From NCBI GenBank assembly GCA_026545225.1, contig CM048846.1, positions 87,685,270 through 87,749,269 on the forward strand: a stretch of 64,000 nucleotides of DNA, read 5' to 3'. The notes beneath the pieces were generated by a model that saw only the letters and a list, made by a program, of their open reading frames with translations, was not told the DNA's origin and searched no databases. Positions 33,901 through 53,521 of this stretch are shown here, one piece after another; position 1 is the first letter of the stretch; each line of letters begins with the position of its first letter. A program made the position numbers and the translations under genes. The DNA comes from Cornus controversa (lineage: Eukaryota; Streptophyta; Magnoliopsida; Cornales; Cornaceae).

Positions 33901-36900
33901 TCAGTTTTGCAAGTCTCCTTGTATGTGTATATATTTAATTCATAACAAGGTTTAGCACCTCTGAACTACATTGGCATTTTGTTGGCTTGATCAATGACTA
34001 TTACCTGTTAAACCATTTTTGTTAAAATCACAACCCGATTGTAGGATTGTATGATCCTACGATCCCAAAGTGCTAAATCGCGATCCAGATCACATGAAAG
34101 AAAGATTGAAAGCAGGTTCATAGTAGGATCTGAAGTAGGATCGTAGAATTGTATAGGATTTTACAATCCTATCAATCTAAGTGGAGTTGCTTTGTTTTTC
34201 TGTAGGATTGTTGGGCCTATAGCCCATTCTGGGAAAGAAATTTAAGGCTTACTCTTGTAGCCCGATTGCATTTACAAAAATAAAAAAAGAACAAAAAGCA
34301 GAGAGCCAAGGTTAAAAATGCAAAAATCAGAAGTTAGGGCTCGCGACTGCTGCAACAATAGCCTCTTGAGCTACATTCTCCAACATTCTTGGATGAACGT
34401 GTTGCTAGATGTATGTTACATGTGCTTAGAGTAGTATTTCTATGTTTTTTTTTTTTTTTTTGTTTTAACCTTATTCTCTGTTTTTTTAAAGATATTTTTA
34501 TTTAGAAAGTTAGTTTCGGTTAATTTACTACTAATAAGAACCTTCAATTCAAAAGTATGTGTTTTGTTGGAAAATTTTGAACATTTTGTTTTACCCATTG
34601 GTAGACTGCCTTGAAAATTGATGGAAATGGAGAGGGAAAATTTTGAACATTTTGTTTTACCCATTGCTAGACTGCCTTGAAAATTCAGCTTCATTACTAA
34701 AAATCAAGAGACTCAACTTAAATAATTGCAGGATACTTCTTTAGTTAATTATTGTTACTCAACATCTTATAGAAACATTTTTTTTTTCCACTCTCTTCTT
34801 TTCTCGGTTCAGTCAACAACCAATTACTCTATTCAAGTAATAACAGAGAATTGTTGCTTGTATGGTTAGCCCTCTCTAGAAGCTCTTTAGGTCACTACGT
34901 GCTAATATCATTCTAAGCTGTTGGCTTTGAGTATTTTAGAGTTGAGGGGATGAGAAGTCTGGGACTGTAATCCAACACTTTGATGTAGACTTAGCGCAAG
35001 ATCTGTGATCCAAACATAGAGGGGGGTGAATATGTAGTTTTCAAAGGTGCGCCTCAGGCGCAAGGCTCCTCAAGGTGCAGTAGTTGCGCTTAGACCATGG
35101 CTAGGCGAGGTGCCTTCAATAAGGCGCGCGCCTTTGCATCCGAGGCTCCAGGCGCGCCTAATATAAAACACATTATTATTATTTTCTCTTGTTAGCATGT
35201 GGTTGGTGTATTTGTGTTACGGTGGACTCTACACCATATAATATAGTCCCTAACGGTAAAAGAAAAAAGGGGTCGATCGATACATTATACACAATCAATC
35301 AATTTAGGGCTTTCTGAAAGTTGATACACAGTGTGATGACAGTCTGTGATTTGGGCTTTCTGGTGTCGAGCTCTTCCCTGACAACATTTATTCTTCTTGT
35401 TCTGCTCCGTTTTTGTATCTTTTTTTTCCCTCTTTATTGCTCTGCATTTTTAATCCCTGATCAACTTTTTTTTTTTTTCTGTTCTTTTTTCTCTCTTTTT
35501 TTTTATTTATTTTTTATTTTTTTATGAACTCTTAATTTGTATATGCTTTGTAGTTTGTTTTTCTAATGCGTGTAATAGTTGCTAAAACATATTATCACAA
35601 AAAAAATTGGAAATCCTAAAATTGTGATATTATATATTATCATTTTGTGCTTTGATGTTCTCATGCTTTTGGCTAAACAGTAGTTTGAGGCTGTTGAGCA
35701 ATTGTTGCTGCTAGTTTTATATTATTGGCTACTCCCTCCGTCCCAATATTCTTATTCCTCTTTGAGTTGCAATTCTCCAAGAGGGACAAGAATTATGGGA
35801 CGGACGGAGTATAATTTTTTTTTCCAACTTGCACCTCGCTTCAGTCAAGCCTGCGCTTTGCCTTGCACCTCAAGCTCTAGGACACCCTAGCACCGTTGTG
35901 CACCTTCAGCCTTTAACAATGTGAATAGGTCTCGAGAATTTGAATAACAAACTTTAACTAATTTTTAATTTTTAACAAATTAAAAATAATTTAACTCTTA
36001 GAATGATGCTATAAATATAAATCTACTCAATCCATCATGCAATCCACATAGTAATATGAAAGCAATAAATAAAAGAGCATAATGGACACCGAGATTTTTG
36101 ATGTGGAAACTATACAGAAAAACTTGGGACCTAATCTGGATTGATCAAATCTACTATAAGAAAGAGATTTACACTAAGTTAATCGTTCAAACTCCAAAGC
36201 CCTTAGTTACCTCTTGACACCGACTGAAATAACAAACTCTTTACTAGAGTCTTCAAGCACACAGTTTGCTCTGTTAACAAATTCCGCTTCCCATGTAATC
36301 TGCTTCTAAACTAGTACTTTGATCTCTAGTCCAGTTGTTCAAACAGTCATTTTGTAGGATTGCTCCTTGCTTGATGTTGAGTCTGAACTCTGATGTATGC
36401 GCAACAGCTTTAGATGATCAACGCTGCACATACATACTCACTAGATGAAATAAACTAAAACTCTAGCAAAGGATTGCTAGAAAACACTCAATTTGCTCCA
36501 AATATGCTTAGAGAAAACATATGATGCATGCCTGGGTTTTTTGCACATTAGATGTATTTATAGAGAAAATGAAGTTCTAAAGACTTTAGGGTTTTGAGAG
36601 TTTTAATCAGAAAAGGAAACTAGGATCGATCAATCGAGTAAAGTACCTGATCGATTGACACTAGTCTGGAACCCTTTGACTGATTTTCCAATCAATCCAA
36701 GTCCACTGTGCTTGCATACTTGGAGATTCTCAAATATGGATGTTTTCGGAACACAAGATGCATATCAAAAAGAATTTTTCAAAATAAAAAATGGATTATA
36801 TGAAACCCTAATTGATGCACGTATGAACCTTAGCTTGGTGAATGCATACATGAGTGTCAATTTACCTTTATACCCTTGACCTTGAAGATTACCTTTTTGC

Positions 36901-39900
36901 CCTTGAATATAGCTTCAATACTAATTCTGCCCTTAGACGAGAGGTAACTAACTTGACACTAACTCATCATCATCATCATCCTTGCCTTAATCCCATATGA
37001 ATGGGGTCGGCCACATGAGTTCTCTCTCTCCAAGCTTCTCTACTGCATGCCAATTCACCTACTATATTTAACTTTTTAAAATCAATTTTAATTACTTCAT
37101 CCCATGTTGTTTTTGGTCGTCCTCTCCGTCTCTTACCTTTTATTACAACTAGTCTTCCTCATTTTACCAGTGCGTCATTAGGTCTCCGATGTATATGTCC
37201 AAACCATCTAAGTCTACTCTCTCGAATTTTCTCACTTCTGAGTGCTACACCTAATTTTTCTCTCACAATTTCATTAGTGACCTATCTATTCTAGTCACTC
37301 CACTCATCCATCTTAACATTCTCATTTTCACTACATGAAGACGTTCTTGTTTCTTTTTTAGGGCCCAACACTCCAATCCATACAACATAGTTGATCTACT
37401 AACGGTCCTATAGAATTTTCCTTTTATCCTATGTGTTATTCTTTTATCACATAAAATCCTATTAGCTTGCCTCCATTTTGTCCAACCCGTTCCAATTCTA
37501 CTAGTTACATCACTAGCAATCTCTCCATCCTTTTGTATTATCGACCCTAAATATTGAAAGTGGTTGTTTTGAGTAATCCTTTGGTTCTGAAGTGCTATCA
37601 TTATATTATCAATAACTGAATCTTTATTAGATTTGCATTCCATATACTCAGTTTTAGTTCAACTAATTCTCAATCCTTTCAATTCTAGGGCATTTCTCCA
37701 CGTTTCTAGTCTTATTGCTAAGTTCTCTGTTGAGGTATCCAAAAGCATGATATCATCGGCAAACATCATGCACCATGGAATCTCATTTTGGAATTCTTTT
37801 GTTATTTCATCTAAGATTATTGTGAATAGATATGGGCTTAGCACCGATCCTTGGTGCAATCATACATTTATAGAAAACTCACTATAGTCACCACACATGG
37901 TACGAACTTTAGTTTTTGTATTCATATACATATCTTGGATAGTTTTTATGATTTGTAACTAACTTTTAAAATTCTATCTAAAACAAAAAAATAAATATTA
38001 CAGACTCTGGTTTAGTCACGAAGTTTGCCAACCTAAGTCGTACTGACCTAACATGGAACACATCCTAACAGAATTGTGGACGCTTGTGCATTTATGGAAC
38101 TACAGAAATAGGAACTTTGCGAATGAAAACTGCCAGTTGACGTAATATGATTTGGAGTTGTCTATGTTCTGGTAGAACACAGAAGGCTTGAAATTAGTAA
38201 ATGTTGTTTTTCTTAATCTTTTTGGAGCCAATTATTATAAATTGATAACTACAAAATGTGCTTGCCAGGCTTGAAAATTACAAAATAGGGCAAAGGGCAT
38301 TCACTGCGATGAACAAGAAAATAATTGCAAGCTTTCGATTTTGACCTGTATATGTGGGAGCCTGGGTGGACTCTTTTTTAATGTGTGTTGAAGCATGATA
38401 CAGTATTCTCTCTCTCTCTCTCTCTCTTTTATTTTTTATTTTGTAAATTTTACTTGAGCATTTCTTGTCTGTAATTAAGGTTGTTGAATATTATTGTGTT
38501 GGCTTTGGTCCCAAAAGTACACAGCAGATGCTTCTTGACTTCGGGTTGTTTATTCTACCACAAGGTTTTTGGTGATTCGTGATCCTGTATGCATGCTCAT
38601 GAATTGATTGATATCTTGCCTCACTATATGAGTAACTTTGTCATTTATACCTTTTATGATTTAATTGCAATATTGAGCTCTGAAGGTTGTTTCATCTTCT
38701 GGCTTAACTGTTTGCTACATGTGCATTGAAGATTCGGCAATATAGGCGGTTAGAGGATGGTTCAATGAATGTGGTAACCCGTGGCCAACAGCGTTTTCAT
38801 CTAAGGCGCCGCTGGACTGATGTGGAGGGAGCAGTAAGTACAATTTCATACTAAGAAAATGATCTTTGTTTCTTTTGTTACCGACAACTCAAATGCTGAT
38901 TTGTCTTATGATTTTCCTCCTTTTAGCCATATGGAGAAATTCAAATTATCCAAGAAGATTTGCCATTAAGGATGCCACGGGATGTAGTTGGACAACTAGC
39001 ACCATTAAGGAATCTGCGTACTGGTAGCCACTTGCAGAAACCTCCTTTAAGTGCTTCTCAGGCTAAACGACAAGGATATGGTGATGAAGATGATTCCGAT
39101 GCAATATCGGAGGAAAGTTTTGAAAGCGAGCTTTCGCTAACAGAAAGGAGATTGCACCAATCCGCTACTATTTCCCATTATGGTTATGATATAATTGATG
39201 AAACAAGTAGTGAGGAAGAGGATTTTGTTTGCAAGCCAGAACTTCTATTGGGAAGTTCTCATTTGAATGAATCCATAGGGACATTGCTTCCCCTTGGAAC
39301 TGGGAAAAAAATTATTTCAGGAAAGCAATCTTGCAAAGGGGTAGCATGGAAGAAATATTCAGTAAGTGGGTTGCGTGAAGTTCCGAGAGCGTTCTGGCCC
39401 TCTTGGGTTTACCGTATGTATGATTCATATTGTCTGGCTCAAAGGGCGGCAGGTAGTTGAATGCTTTTGTTTCTTTTCCCAGTAATCTTTTGCTAGTCCA
39501 GAAATTTTATTTGATGTTTTGGTGGTACTGTGGTTCTAATTGAGATAAATGCTCGAAGATGGGGAGAGAATGAGAGGTAGAGACTGGAGAAGAGGTTGAC
39601 TGTTGTCACCGGAGCTGGAGAGGAGCAGCAGGCGACTGACAGTGGGGGAGGGGTGCAGTGGCTGAGGGTTTGATAGAGTTGAAAATAAGAATGGCAGGTT
39701 GAGGTGGAAATCTGGCTGGCTGGGCCTAATTGCCACCTCATAACTCATCCCTCTTTTTTAAAATTTCATGTTAGCATTTTAACCATTCTGCTGCAAGCAG
39801 CTTTAGTATGGTATATGCTCTTCATTACGGCAATGCTAGGGGAAGAGGAAGACCAAAGCTAACATGGGTAGAGTTAGTAAAGAAAGATACGATAGCATGT

Positions 39901-42900
39901 GAATTAACTGAGGAGATGACCTCAAATAGAGCAGAATGGAAACATCGGATTCATGTAGCCGACCCCAAGTAATTGGGAAAAGGCTTGGTTGTTGTTGTAT
40001 GCTCTTCATTACGGCAAGCATGTCTCATGTTTTGCGGGGCTTCGTCTCACTTGTCCTTGGATAGTGAATAAATGCATAATATGAAGGTACTTCATAATAA
40101 ACACTTTTTTAGGATAAAAGGGACTTCTAAAATGCATACATATATCTCTCAATATATAAAAGAAGATTATTTGAAGGTGACATCAGTGAAGGAAAAGATA
40201 AATTGTGATAGGTTCCATGGATATCCTTCTGTCAATTGTTTAAACCGCATTAAGCTTTGGTTTAAGATTAGTCAAAGTGGTAATTTAATTTTGATTTAGT
40301 TTTATCGCTCAAGATCCTCTTGCTTAGAAATACTTTAGTACACTTATTGCAGTCGTTTAAGACATACTTCCTCATGTACATTTTTTATCTCTCTTTTCTT
40401 AATGAAATTCTTATTATCGATAAAGTCTCAAATACTTGATGCTAATTTAATTCACCTTTGGATAATTCTGTAAACTTTTAAAACCATTTTAGTTATAACT
40501 ATATCTTTTCAAATATTAAATGTCAATAAGCCAATTCTTAAATTTTTCCTCATCATATTATTCCATGTTATTAGTGAAGCTTTTTCATAATCTTCTATTG
40601 TGTCTTCTTAAATCAAGTGGTGAACAAAGGTGATTATGCAATGGATGAGGTTTTATCTAAAATGTGCTAACATTTCTATGAAGATGCAGAGTCCGTATTG
40701 GACACGTGTCAGATACCGACACTTCATAGACACTCTTGGATACGCGTCCGACACTTCAAGAATGTTTCTTAATTTAAAAATATATTCCACTATTTTGGAC
40801 GTCGACAATATTTCATACATTTGACTGACACATCCTAGACACTCTCATACACAAGCCTTGTATAACACAAAATACATGTAAGAGTAGCCACATCTGACAG
40901 TCTTGGAAATAATATAAACACACATCAAAATGTCCAACCTTTTTTTTTCCATCAAAATTTGACATGATTCATATGGTCGCAACAATTCAAGCATGTAATT
41001 ACACTTTTTATGTAGGAAAAATACATAATTGTGAAGACAAATTAGGAGAGAAGTAACATGGATAGTGTAACAACCCTCAAGATATTCACATAGCTTCATC
41101 TCCTAAATTATGTAACTCATAGTGTAGAAACTAAAAATTAATTAAAGCTATATGATCGTCTTATTCAATAGATGCAAGTATATAAATAAAAATTTGTATT
41201 TGTATATAGTTGTGTCCACATTGTGTCTGTCTCCTACTCTTTTAGGATTTAAAGTGTTGGCATTTTCCTGTCGTATCATGTCTATGTTTGTGCTACTAAC
41301 GGTTTTATCTGTTCCTTTCTCTTTGCAGTCGCTGAGTTAATGAGTTTGGACTTGTTTATGGTACTTATTTTTATTTGTTGGTGACATAAATGGTTGTGTT
41401 GAAATATTGCAGATAAGTGGAAACAAATTGTTGGGGCACCAAAAATGGATGGACTTGTGAATAAACCTGATCTTTTGTCATTTCATATTGCCAGTAAAAT
41501 TCCTGTGTCTGAATCTACAAGGCAGGAACTTCTGGAGATTGATGGGATTTCCTATAGATTGCTCCGGGAAATTGAGTTACTTGAGAGTTTTGATCGTGTT
41601 CGATGCAAAAATTGTCAGGTAATACAAGGTCCTGTCACGTGAAGCTTTTTAATCACCGACTTGCCAGCTATTGATTTATTTTATTACCTTTTTTGTTGTG
41701 CAGACTGTAATTGGAAGACGGAGTGATATGCTGGTGATGTCTAGTGAAGGTCCTCTCGGTGCTTATGTGAACACAAATGGTTATGTGCATGAGATAATGA
41801 CGCTTTACAAAACAAGTGGCTTAGCACTCATTGGGAATGCAGTTAAAGAATATAGTTGGTTTCCTGGGTAAGGATTTAACCTATCTTATCTTCAAATCTT
41901 TGACATTGTTAAGAATGACTATTTTTACTCAGTAGCCGAGTTATCATGTCTTAAGGGGCAAACAAATTTAAGTTTTCCTGAAGCCTTGAGGCAAGTAGTG
42001 AATTAAGCTATTTGATGGATTGTGTTTAGTACTACTTTCAGTATTGTCATCTTGTTGTTTTTGTCGTCGTTATTCTTTTAGAAGAAAATTAAAACAATTT
42101 TGACACCTTCAAGCCTGATTCAGTTCCTAGTTCCTGGGATATTTTCACTCAGTCCCAACTGTTTATGGGCCATATATGTTCGGAGAATGAAATTAGTTAC
42201 ATGGCATTTGAACGTTACTTGGAATTCGAATCAGTAAGTTCAGTCTCTAGTGGATATTTTCACTAAATCCAGACACATTATGGGCCATATATATATTCAG
42301 AAAATGAAATTAGTTACATGGCATTAAAACGCTACTTTGAATTTGAATAAGTCAATTCTGTTTTATATTGGATTGGGATGATCCGTTGTGCTCTTCTTAA
42401 ATCATATGAATTGAGCCCCCACGCCACCCCCACTTTTGACATGTTTCTGGAGTAAGGGCGTTTTTAGGGTCTTAGAAGTAAATTATTTCTTTGTATGATG
42501 ATTATGGTGGTTTGTCTATATTGCACTACTTGGTCTTCAATTTCAATTGGAAGATAGTTTCCATATTTACATTTTCATGTTCATTGTATATTGTATATAG
42601 CTACTTAATCAAATGTTTTGCTGGCAGCATTGAGATGATATCTCTACTATTTGTTTGGTTAAGTGGCTGGTAATAAGTTGTAGTGGAGGATTTTTTTTTT
42701 GTCCCCTACAAAGTTGCAATGGAAGATTGAAGATGGAAAAAAGTGTGTGTTAGTATGATTCTGGGAACAGCAGCGTAGTTGATATTGGTCTTTATCGAGT
42801 TCCCCGCTTCTCTATTACTAACTTGAAAACTTTCTCGAGGTAATTTTAGCTGTAAATGGTAGCTTGGTATTGCAGAATTTGTTTGTGGTTGGCAATAATT

Positions 42901-43424
42901 TGTCATCTGTGAGTTAACTGGATGAAACCTTGAATATAAATAAACTAAACTTCTAAAGTAAATAGCAAGAATGCAGTATGTTGTAGCCTGTAGGCATACG
43001 AGTGGTATGTCATCATTCTATAATATTCAGTACCTTTAGGAATCTGCCTAATAATTCGGTTATAACATGCTATATGTATGGTGAGTTGCAAGTTGTAATT
43101 ACTGGATTATGTACAATAAGATTGGAAAATGAATGCTCAAGGACAAACATACAAATCATGGACTTTCTGAATATATGAGAGAAGTTACTCTGAAATTTAA
43201 TTTCTGCTGCTATTTTTTCGCTGTCATGAGATCCAGGCAATGATCTGATGTAATGCAATGCCAATTACTGAGAAACCATTTTTTGCAGGTATGCATGGAC
43301 AATTGCAGGATGTGCCACTTGTGAAAGCCAAATGGGGTGGCTTTTTACGGCCATAAATAAGAGATTGAAGCCCAGGTCGTTTTGGGGCATTAGGAGTTCC
43401 CAAGTTGCCGATGACATGCGATGA
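30976..43424 (+). CDS. CRBN: cereblon homologue, LON + CULT domains (E3 substrate receptor)
   Basis: The ten coding exons are 30976-31103, 32022-32104, 32193-32270, 33598-33710, 33802-33867, 38732-38833, 38927-39452, 41413-41618, 41704-41867 and 43289-43424. All have GT-AG introns and the sum is 1602 nt (533 aa). The LON N-like domain starts near residue 86 (LNLPLFYLEG, LLPEAILPLRVIQPNF) and is interrupted by an acidic insert at about 220-320. A helical part follows, then the CULT domain from about 429. Zinc ligands are C430, C433, C497 and C500. The aromatic cage is W486, W492 and W506, with the same spacing as human W380, W386 and W400. Known cereblons recruit substrates to CUL4-DDB1; that role here is inferred from homology (Arabidopsis At2g25740, from memory). 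I chose the start at MEDDRILERER because plant homologues begin there. Intron 5 is 4.9 kb of nested transposons. Confidence 0.93.
32800..33345. repeat. repeat with tandem 200/170-bp duplication in cereblon intron 3
   Basis: Unit 1 (32903-33101) and unit 2 (33102-33272) share AAAGAGGGA, GCATCTTTCCTCTTCTTTT, ATAATGGTAAAAT, ACAATACCCTTAAAAAGCTT and CTCTTTTGTTTTAAGA in the same order. The flanking GTTTGGTA motifs suggest a MITE that suffered an internal duplication. It carries no coding sequence. Confidence 0.6.
34570..34685. repeat. two-copy tandem repeat, 66-bp period
   Basis: A 50-bp core (GAAAATTTTGAACATTTTG, TTTACCCATTG, TAGACTGCCTTG) occurs at 34570-34619 and 34636-34685 with one mismatch. 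It lies in cereblon intron 5. Confidence 0.85.
35004..36943 (-). repeat. LTR-like element in cereblon intron 5
   Basis: It begins TGTGATCCAAACATAGAGG, matching the edge style of the element at 21,913 (TGTGACCC...GGGGGGTGAATA). It contains inverted GATCGATCAATCGA / TGATCGATTGA motifs near 36,624-36,660, as the other element contains GTCGACTGA motifs. A GC-rich AGGCGC-type repeat (about 35,048-35,910) is nested in it and carries a Stowaway MITE. An RTE LINE interrupts the right part, and I could not find the right edge. Confidence 0.45.
35732..35809. mobile_element. Stowaway MITE
   Basis: The 78-bp element has the classic Stowaway end CTCCCTCCGTCCC on the left. Its right end, reverse complemented, reads CTCCGTCCGTCCC. 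It is flanked by TA on both sides. These are Tc1/mariner-mobilised, non-coding elements. It lies within a GC-rich repeat inside cereblon intron 5. Confidence 0.92.
36955..37954 (-). mobile_element. 5'-truncated RTE-type LINE
   Basis: The minus strand reads MYMNTKTKVRTMCGDYSEFS, a stop, then LHQGSVLSPYLFTIILDEIT, the catalytic FADD box (MMFADDIMLLD), FQYLGSIIQKDGEI and RITHRIKGKFYRTVSR. This is the reverse transcriptase of plant RTE LINEs, 5'-truncated and with breaks. The 3' end carries a (TCA)n tail and GGGGTCGGCCACATG. An 11-bp duplication GTAACTAACTT flanks the 1,000-bp insertion (36944-36954 and 37955-37965). It disrupts an LTR-like element within cereblon intron 5. Confidence 0.9.
39814..40017 (+). 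mobile_element. 164-bp RTE LINE 3' end with 20-bp target duplication
   Basis: The insert (39834-39997) reads GRGRPKLTWVELVKKDTIA, then TSNRAEWKHRIHVADPK and a stop, followed by TTGGTTGTTGTTG. That is the very end of RTE ORF and tail. A perfect 20-bp duplication starting TATGCTCTTC flanks it at 39814-39833 and 39998-40017. It lies in cereblon intron 7, opposite in strand to the larger RTE copy in intron 5. Confidence 0.92.
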
Positions 43425-43649
43425 TGTTTAAGCAATCTACTTGAGTCACGGTCTAGCGGGCTTTGTATATATATATATCTCCTCATGTTCATCCAAGAAC
43501 TGGGTTCTCCGTTTAACAATTTGAATGAAGTCTCTATCTGCTGAGAAGTGTAGCTTGCCCGTAGCTTGCATGTTGCAGGAGTAGATCTGATGAAAGGCTT
43601 TGTAATTACTTAACAAAATCATAGTTTGATTTGTTTTTGTATCATCATG

Positions 43650-43650
<1 letters not shown>

Positions 43651-43686
<36 letters not shown>
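43651..43686. repeat. (TC)18 microsatellite in the cereblon 3' region
   Basis: An uninterrupted TC run starts about 227 bp after the cereblon stop codon, so it may be in the 3' UTR or just beyond it. Length polymorphism is likely. Confidence 0.9.
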
Positions 43687-43689
<3 letters not shown>

Positions 43690-44164
43690 ACAGATTAAAT
43701 ACACTGTATTGGGAGATGCCGCGCTATCTTCGTGTACCAGAAGCCAACATGATCGAGGCAGTGTGTCGATGAGATTGTTGGCGATCGCAAGATTGTCAAC
43801 TTTTTTCCTTGTAGGAGCACTTATGCTGTATTTGGATTATTTTCTATTATGTAATGTCAGGTATTGTAATCTGGTTGTTTCAGGTTTGGTTTTTGCTTAT
43901 TGTTGCTGCTGTTTGATTCTTGGTTGCATTCTGATTTTGTGGTGTTTTGCCTTATTTTATAGAAAACACTAACTTACCCAGTAAGAATAATTGTTCTTGT
44001 ACTTCAACCATTAGTTTAAATTTTCCATTTTATACTTTTCATGCATGCCTATTATCAGGTTTTCCTTCCAAGTGTGATTTTTGTTGTATTTAAATTTCAT
44101 TTCTCAAGAAATATGTTCTTGCACTAAAGAAAACTTCTTACTTTTCCTAGACCACATCAGTTAG

Positions 44165-45420
44165 CCCCGAGGTTTTAACATATTTGGGTAATTTTAATGA
44201 TCACAAATTATTGTAGTGTAAATCTAAAGAATTTACTTGAGTGTGATGATTATCAGGTTTAAAATTATCTCAAGTAATTCAAAAGCTTTGGATTTAACAA
44301 AAGACTCGAATTCTAGGATGAATTTGAAATATATTCAAAGCCACATGACGATGGACCTCAAAACTCGAAAATGAAGATGAAGATTAAAGTCTAGAAAGAT
44401 TTATGAGTGAGTTTTAGACGTATTTGTAAAGTTATTTTTGAAGTGTCGAAGTTTGAAAGCTCGGACTCTGGGACCTTTGAATTAATATCATTTAAATGTC
44501 CCCAGACTCCTTGACTTAGGCTATGAACTTAATTGACTCATTTTACATGAACAATAGTAAGAGAACTCCACGGTTCATCCAGCAAGTGAAGTTCATCACT
44601 ATCAAATGTGAGTTGGATGAACCTCATCACAATCAAATCTAACTCACGTTATTATAATGGTGTGAAGTGGGGTGAAATTTCACTTGTTTGAAATTTGTTA
44701 CTATTTGGTTCCAGGTGAATTTTACAACATTATAGTAACACGAGATACCATTAATAGTAATGAATTTCACCCATTGGATGGAACTGTGGGTTTCACTCAC
44801 CGGAGAGGATTTTAATCTCATTTTACAATGTCATAGTAGACTTTGAAAATGTTCAAGCTTCTTTTAGCCTTCAAAGATTCATTTTTCATAAGTTTCTAAG
44901 CAAGTCATTTGAAATTAGTTGAACTTGGCCTAAATTTCAAAGCTTAATGAATCGATCTACTAAAAGCATAAATCAGTCAACAAAAACTACTCTAGCGTAT
45001 TAGCTAAATTGATTTCAATGAAATCAATCCAATAGACCCATGTCTGATTGAATCTGCGATTTTAAATTATATATTTCACCGAGAGACTATAAATACTTAA
45101 TGTTTTGAACATTTATGACTATGAACAACCATTGAATCAAAACTTGAAAATCACTTATCGTGATCAATCATTGAAACACTAGATTTGAGTTTTCATCGGA
45201 ATTCTTCATTAATAACTCTAAGTTTCTGAGCTTTGAGTTATGAAGGAATTTTCACTTTGGAAGAAAGAGAGCTACGAAGCTTCTTGTAAAACATCTATTC
45301 TTCACGTTGAAGTTGAAGAAGAAGAATAGTGGATTTGAAAATCCTCAAAAGGAGAATCTCGAGGCCGTGAATATCTTGTCTCTTTATATTTGCTTGTCAA
45401 TATTTATTTGAACAAAGTTT
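44165..45420 (+). repeat. LTR-like fragment, relative of the 21.9-kb element
   Basis: Its start (GGTAATTTTAATGATCAC, ATTATCTCAAGTAATTC, AAGCCACATGACGATGG) matches the reverse complement of about 24,230-24,380. Farther in, a CTATAAATAC box near 45,090 is followed by DNA resembling an LTR transcript leader. It ends without a recognised edge near 45,420. It lies between cereblon and the malic enzyme 3' end. Confidence 0.5.
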
Positions 45421-45681
45421 GCCAAATGACTCAATTAACCCCATCTTCCTCTTGGGCCATTACTAGGGCAACAACATCTAAGCACAAGGGAAACAATCAA
45501 ATTTTCCCTTAATCAGCACGCATATACAAGTAAGCCACATAAATTACTTTGCACAAGAAATCAACAACTTTTGCTACACAATTCTGTGGTGCATGATCAA
45601 AGTTTGCCTGACTGAAAGCGAATTCTGTTTATTAATAAACTTGTAGTTGTTCATTGGTGCTAAGACATGACAATCATTAAA

Positions 45682-45687
45682 TTTATT
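45682..45687 (-). promoter_or_regulatory. candidate polyadenylation signal of malic enzyme
   Basis: AATAAA on the minus strand lies about 160 nt after the malic enzyme stop codon. Position and sequence fit, but plant signals are loose and other AT-rich motifs are nearby. Confidence 0.35.
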
Positions 45688-45844
45688 CTAAAACATGTAC
45701 GCAAGTGTAGAAAGAAAAAAAATAAATTGATAACCTCCATAATTCTGATGGCAACACCGGATCACAATCAACTAAAATGTAGATAGAGAGCTGCATGCTA
45801 AAAGCAAACTGCGGGTTACAGAACTGCATGTCCACGATCGTTGC

Positions 45845-53521
<7,677 letters not shown>

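Noticed and set aside
35321..35527. Open frame of 68 codons rich in Phe and Leu
   Set aside because: It results from poly-T and CT-rich DNA inside an LTR-like repeat; low-complexity translation only.
37633..37887. Plus-strand open frame of 84 codons
   Set aside because: It is antisense to the RTE reverse transcriptase.
40630..40830. GACACGTGTCAGATACCGACAC block as a possible regulatory cluster
   Set aside because: Such GACAC/GTGTC inverted motifs recur in dispersed plant repeats and it lies within an intron; no regulatory role can be supported.
41330..41362. Possible extra cereblon exon (reading VAELMSLDLFM) with a CAG acceptor and a GT after it
   Set aside because: Including it puts exon 8 out of frame, while direct joining of exons 7 and 8 gives the QRAADKWKQIVG sequence typical of plant cereblons.
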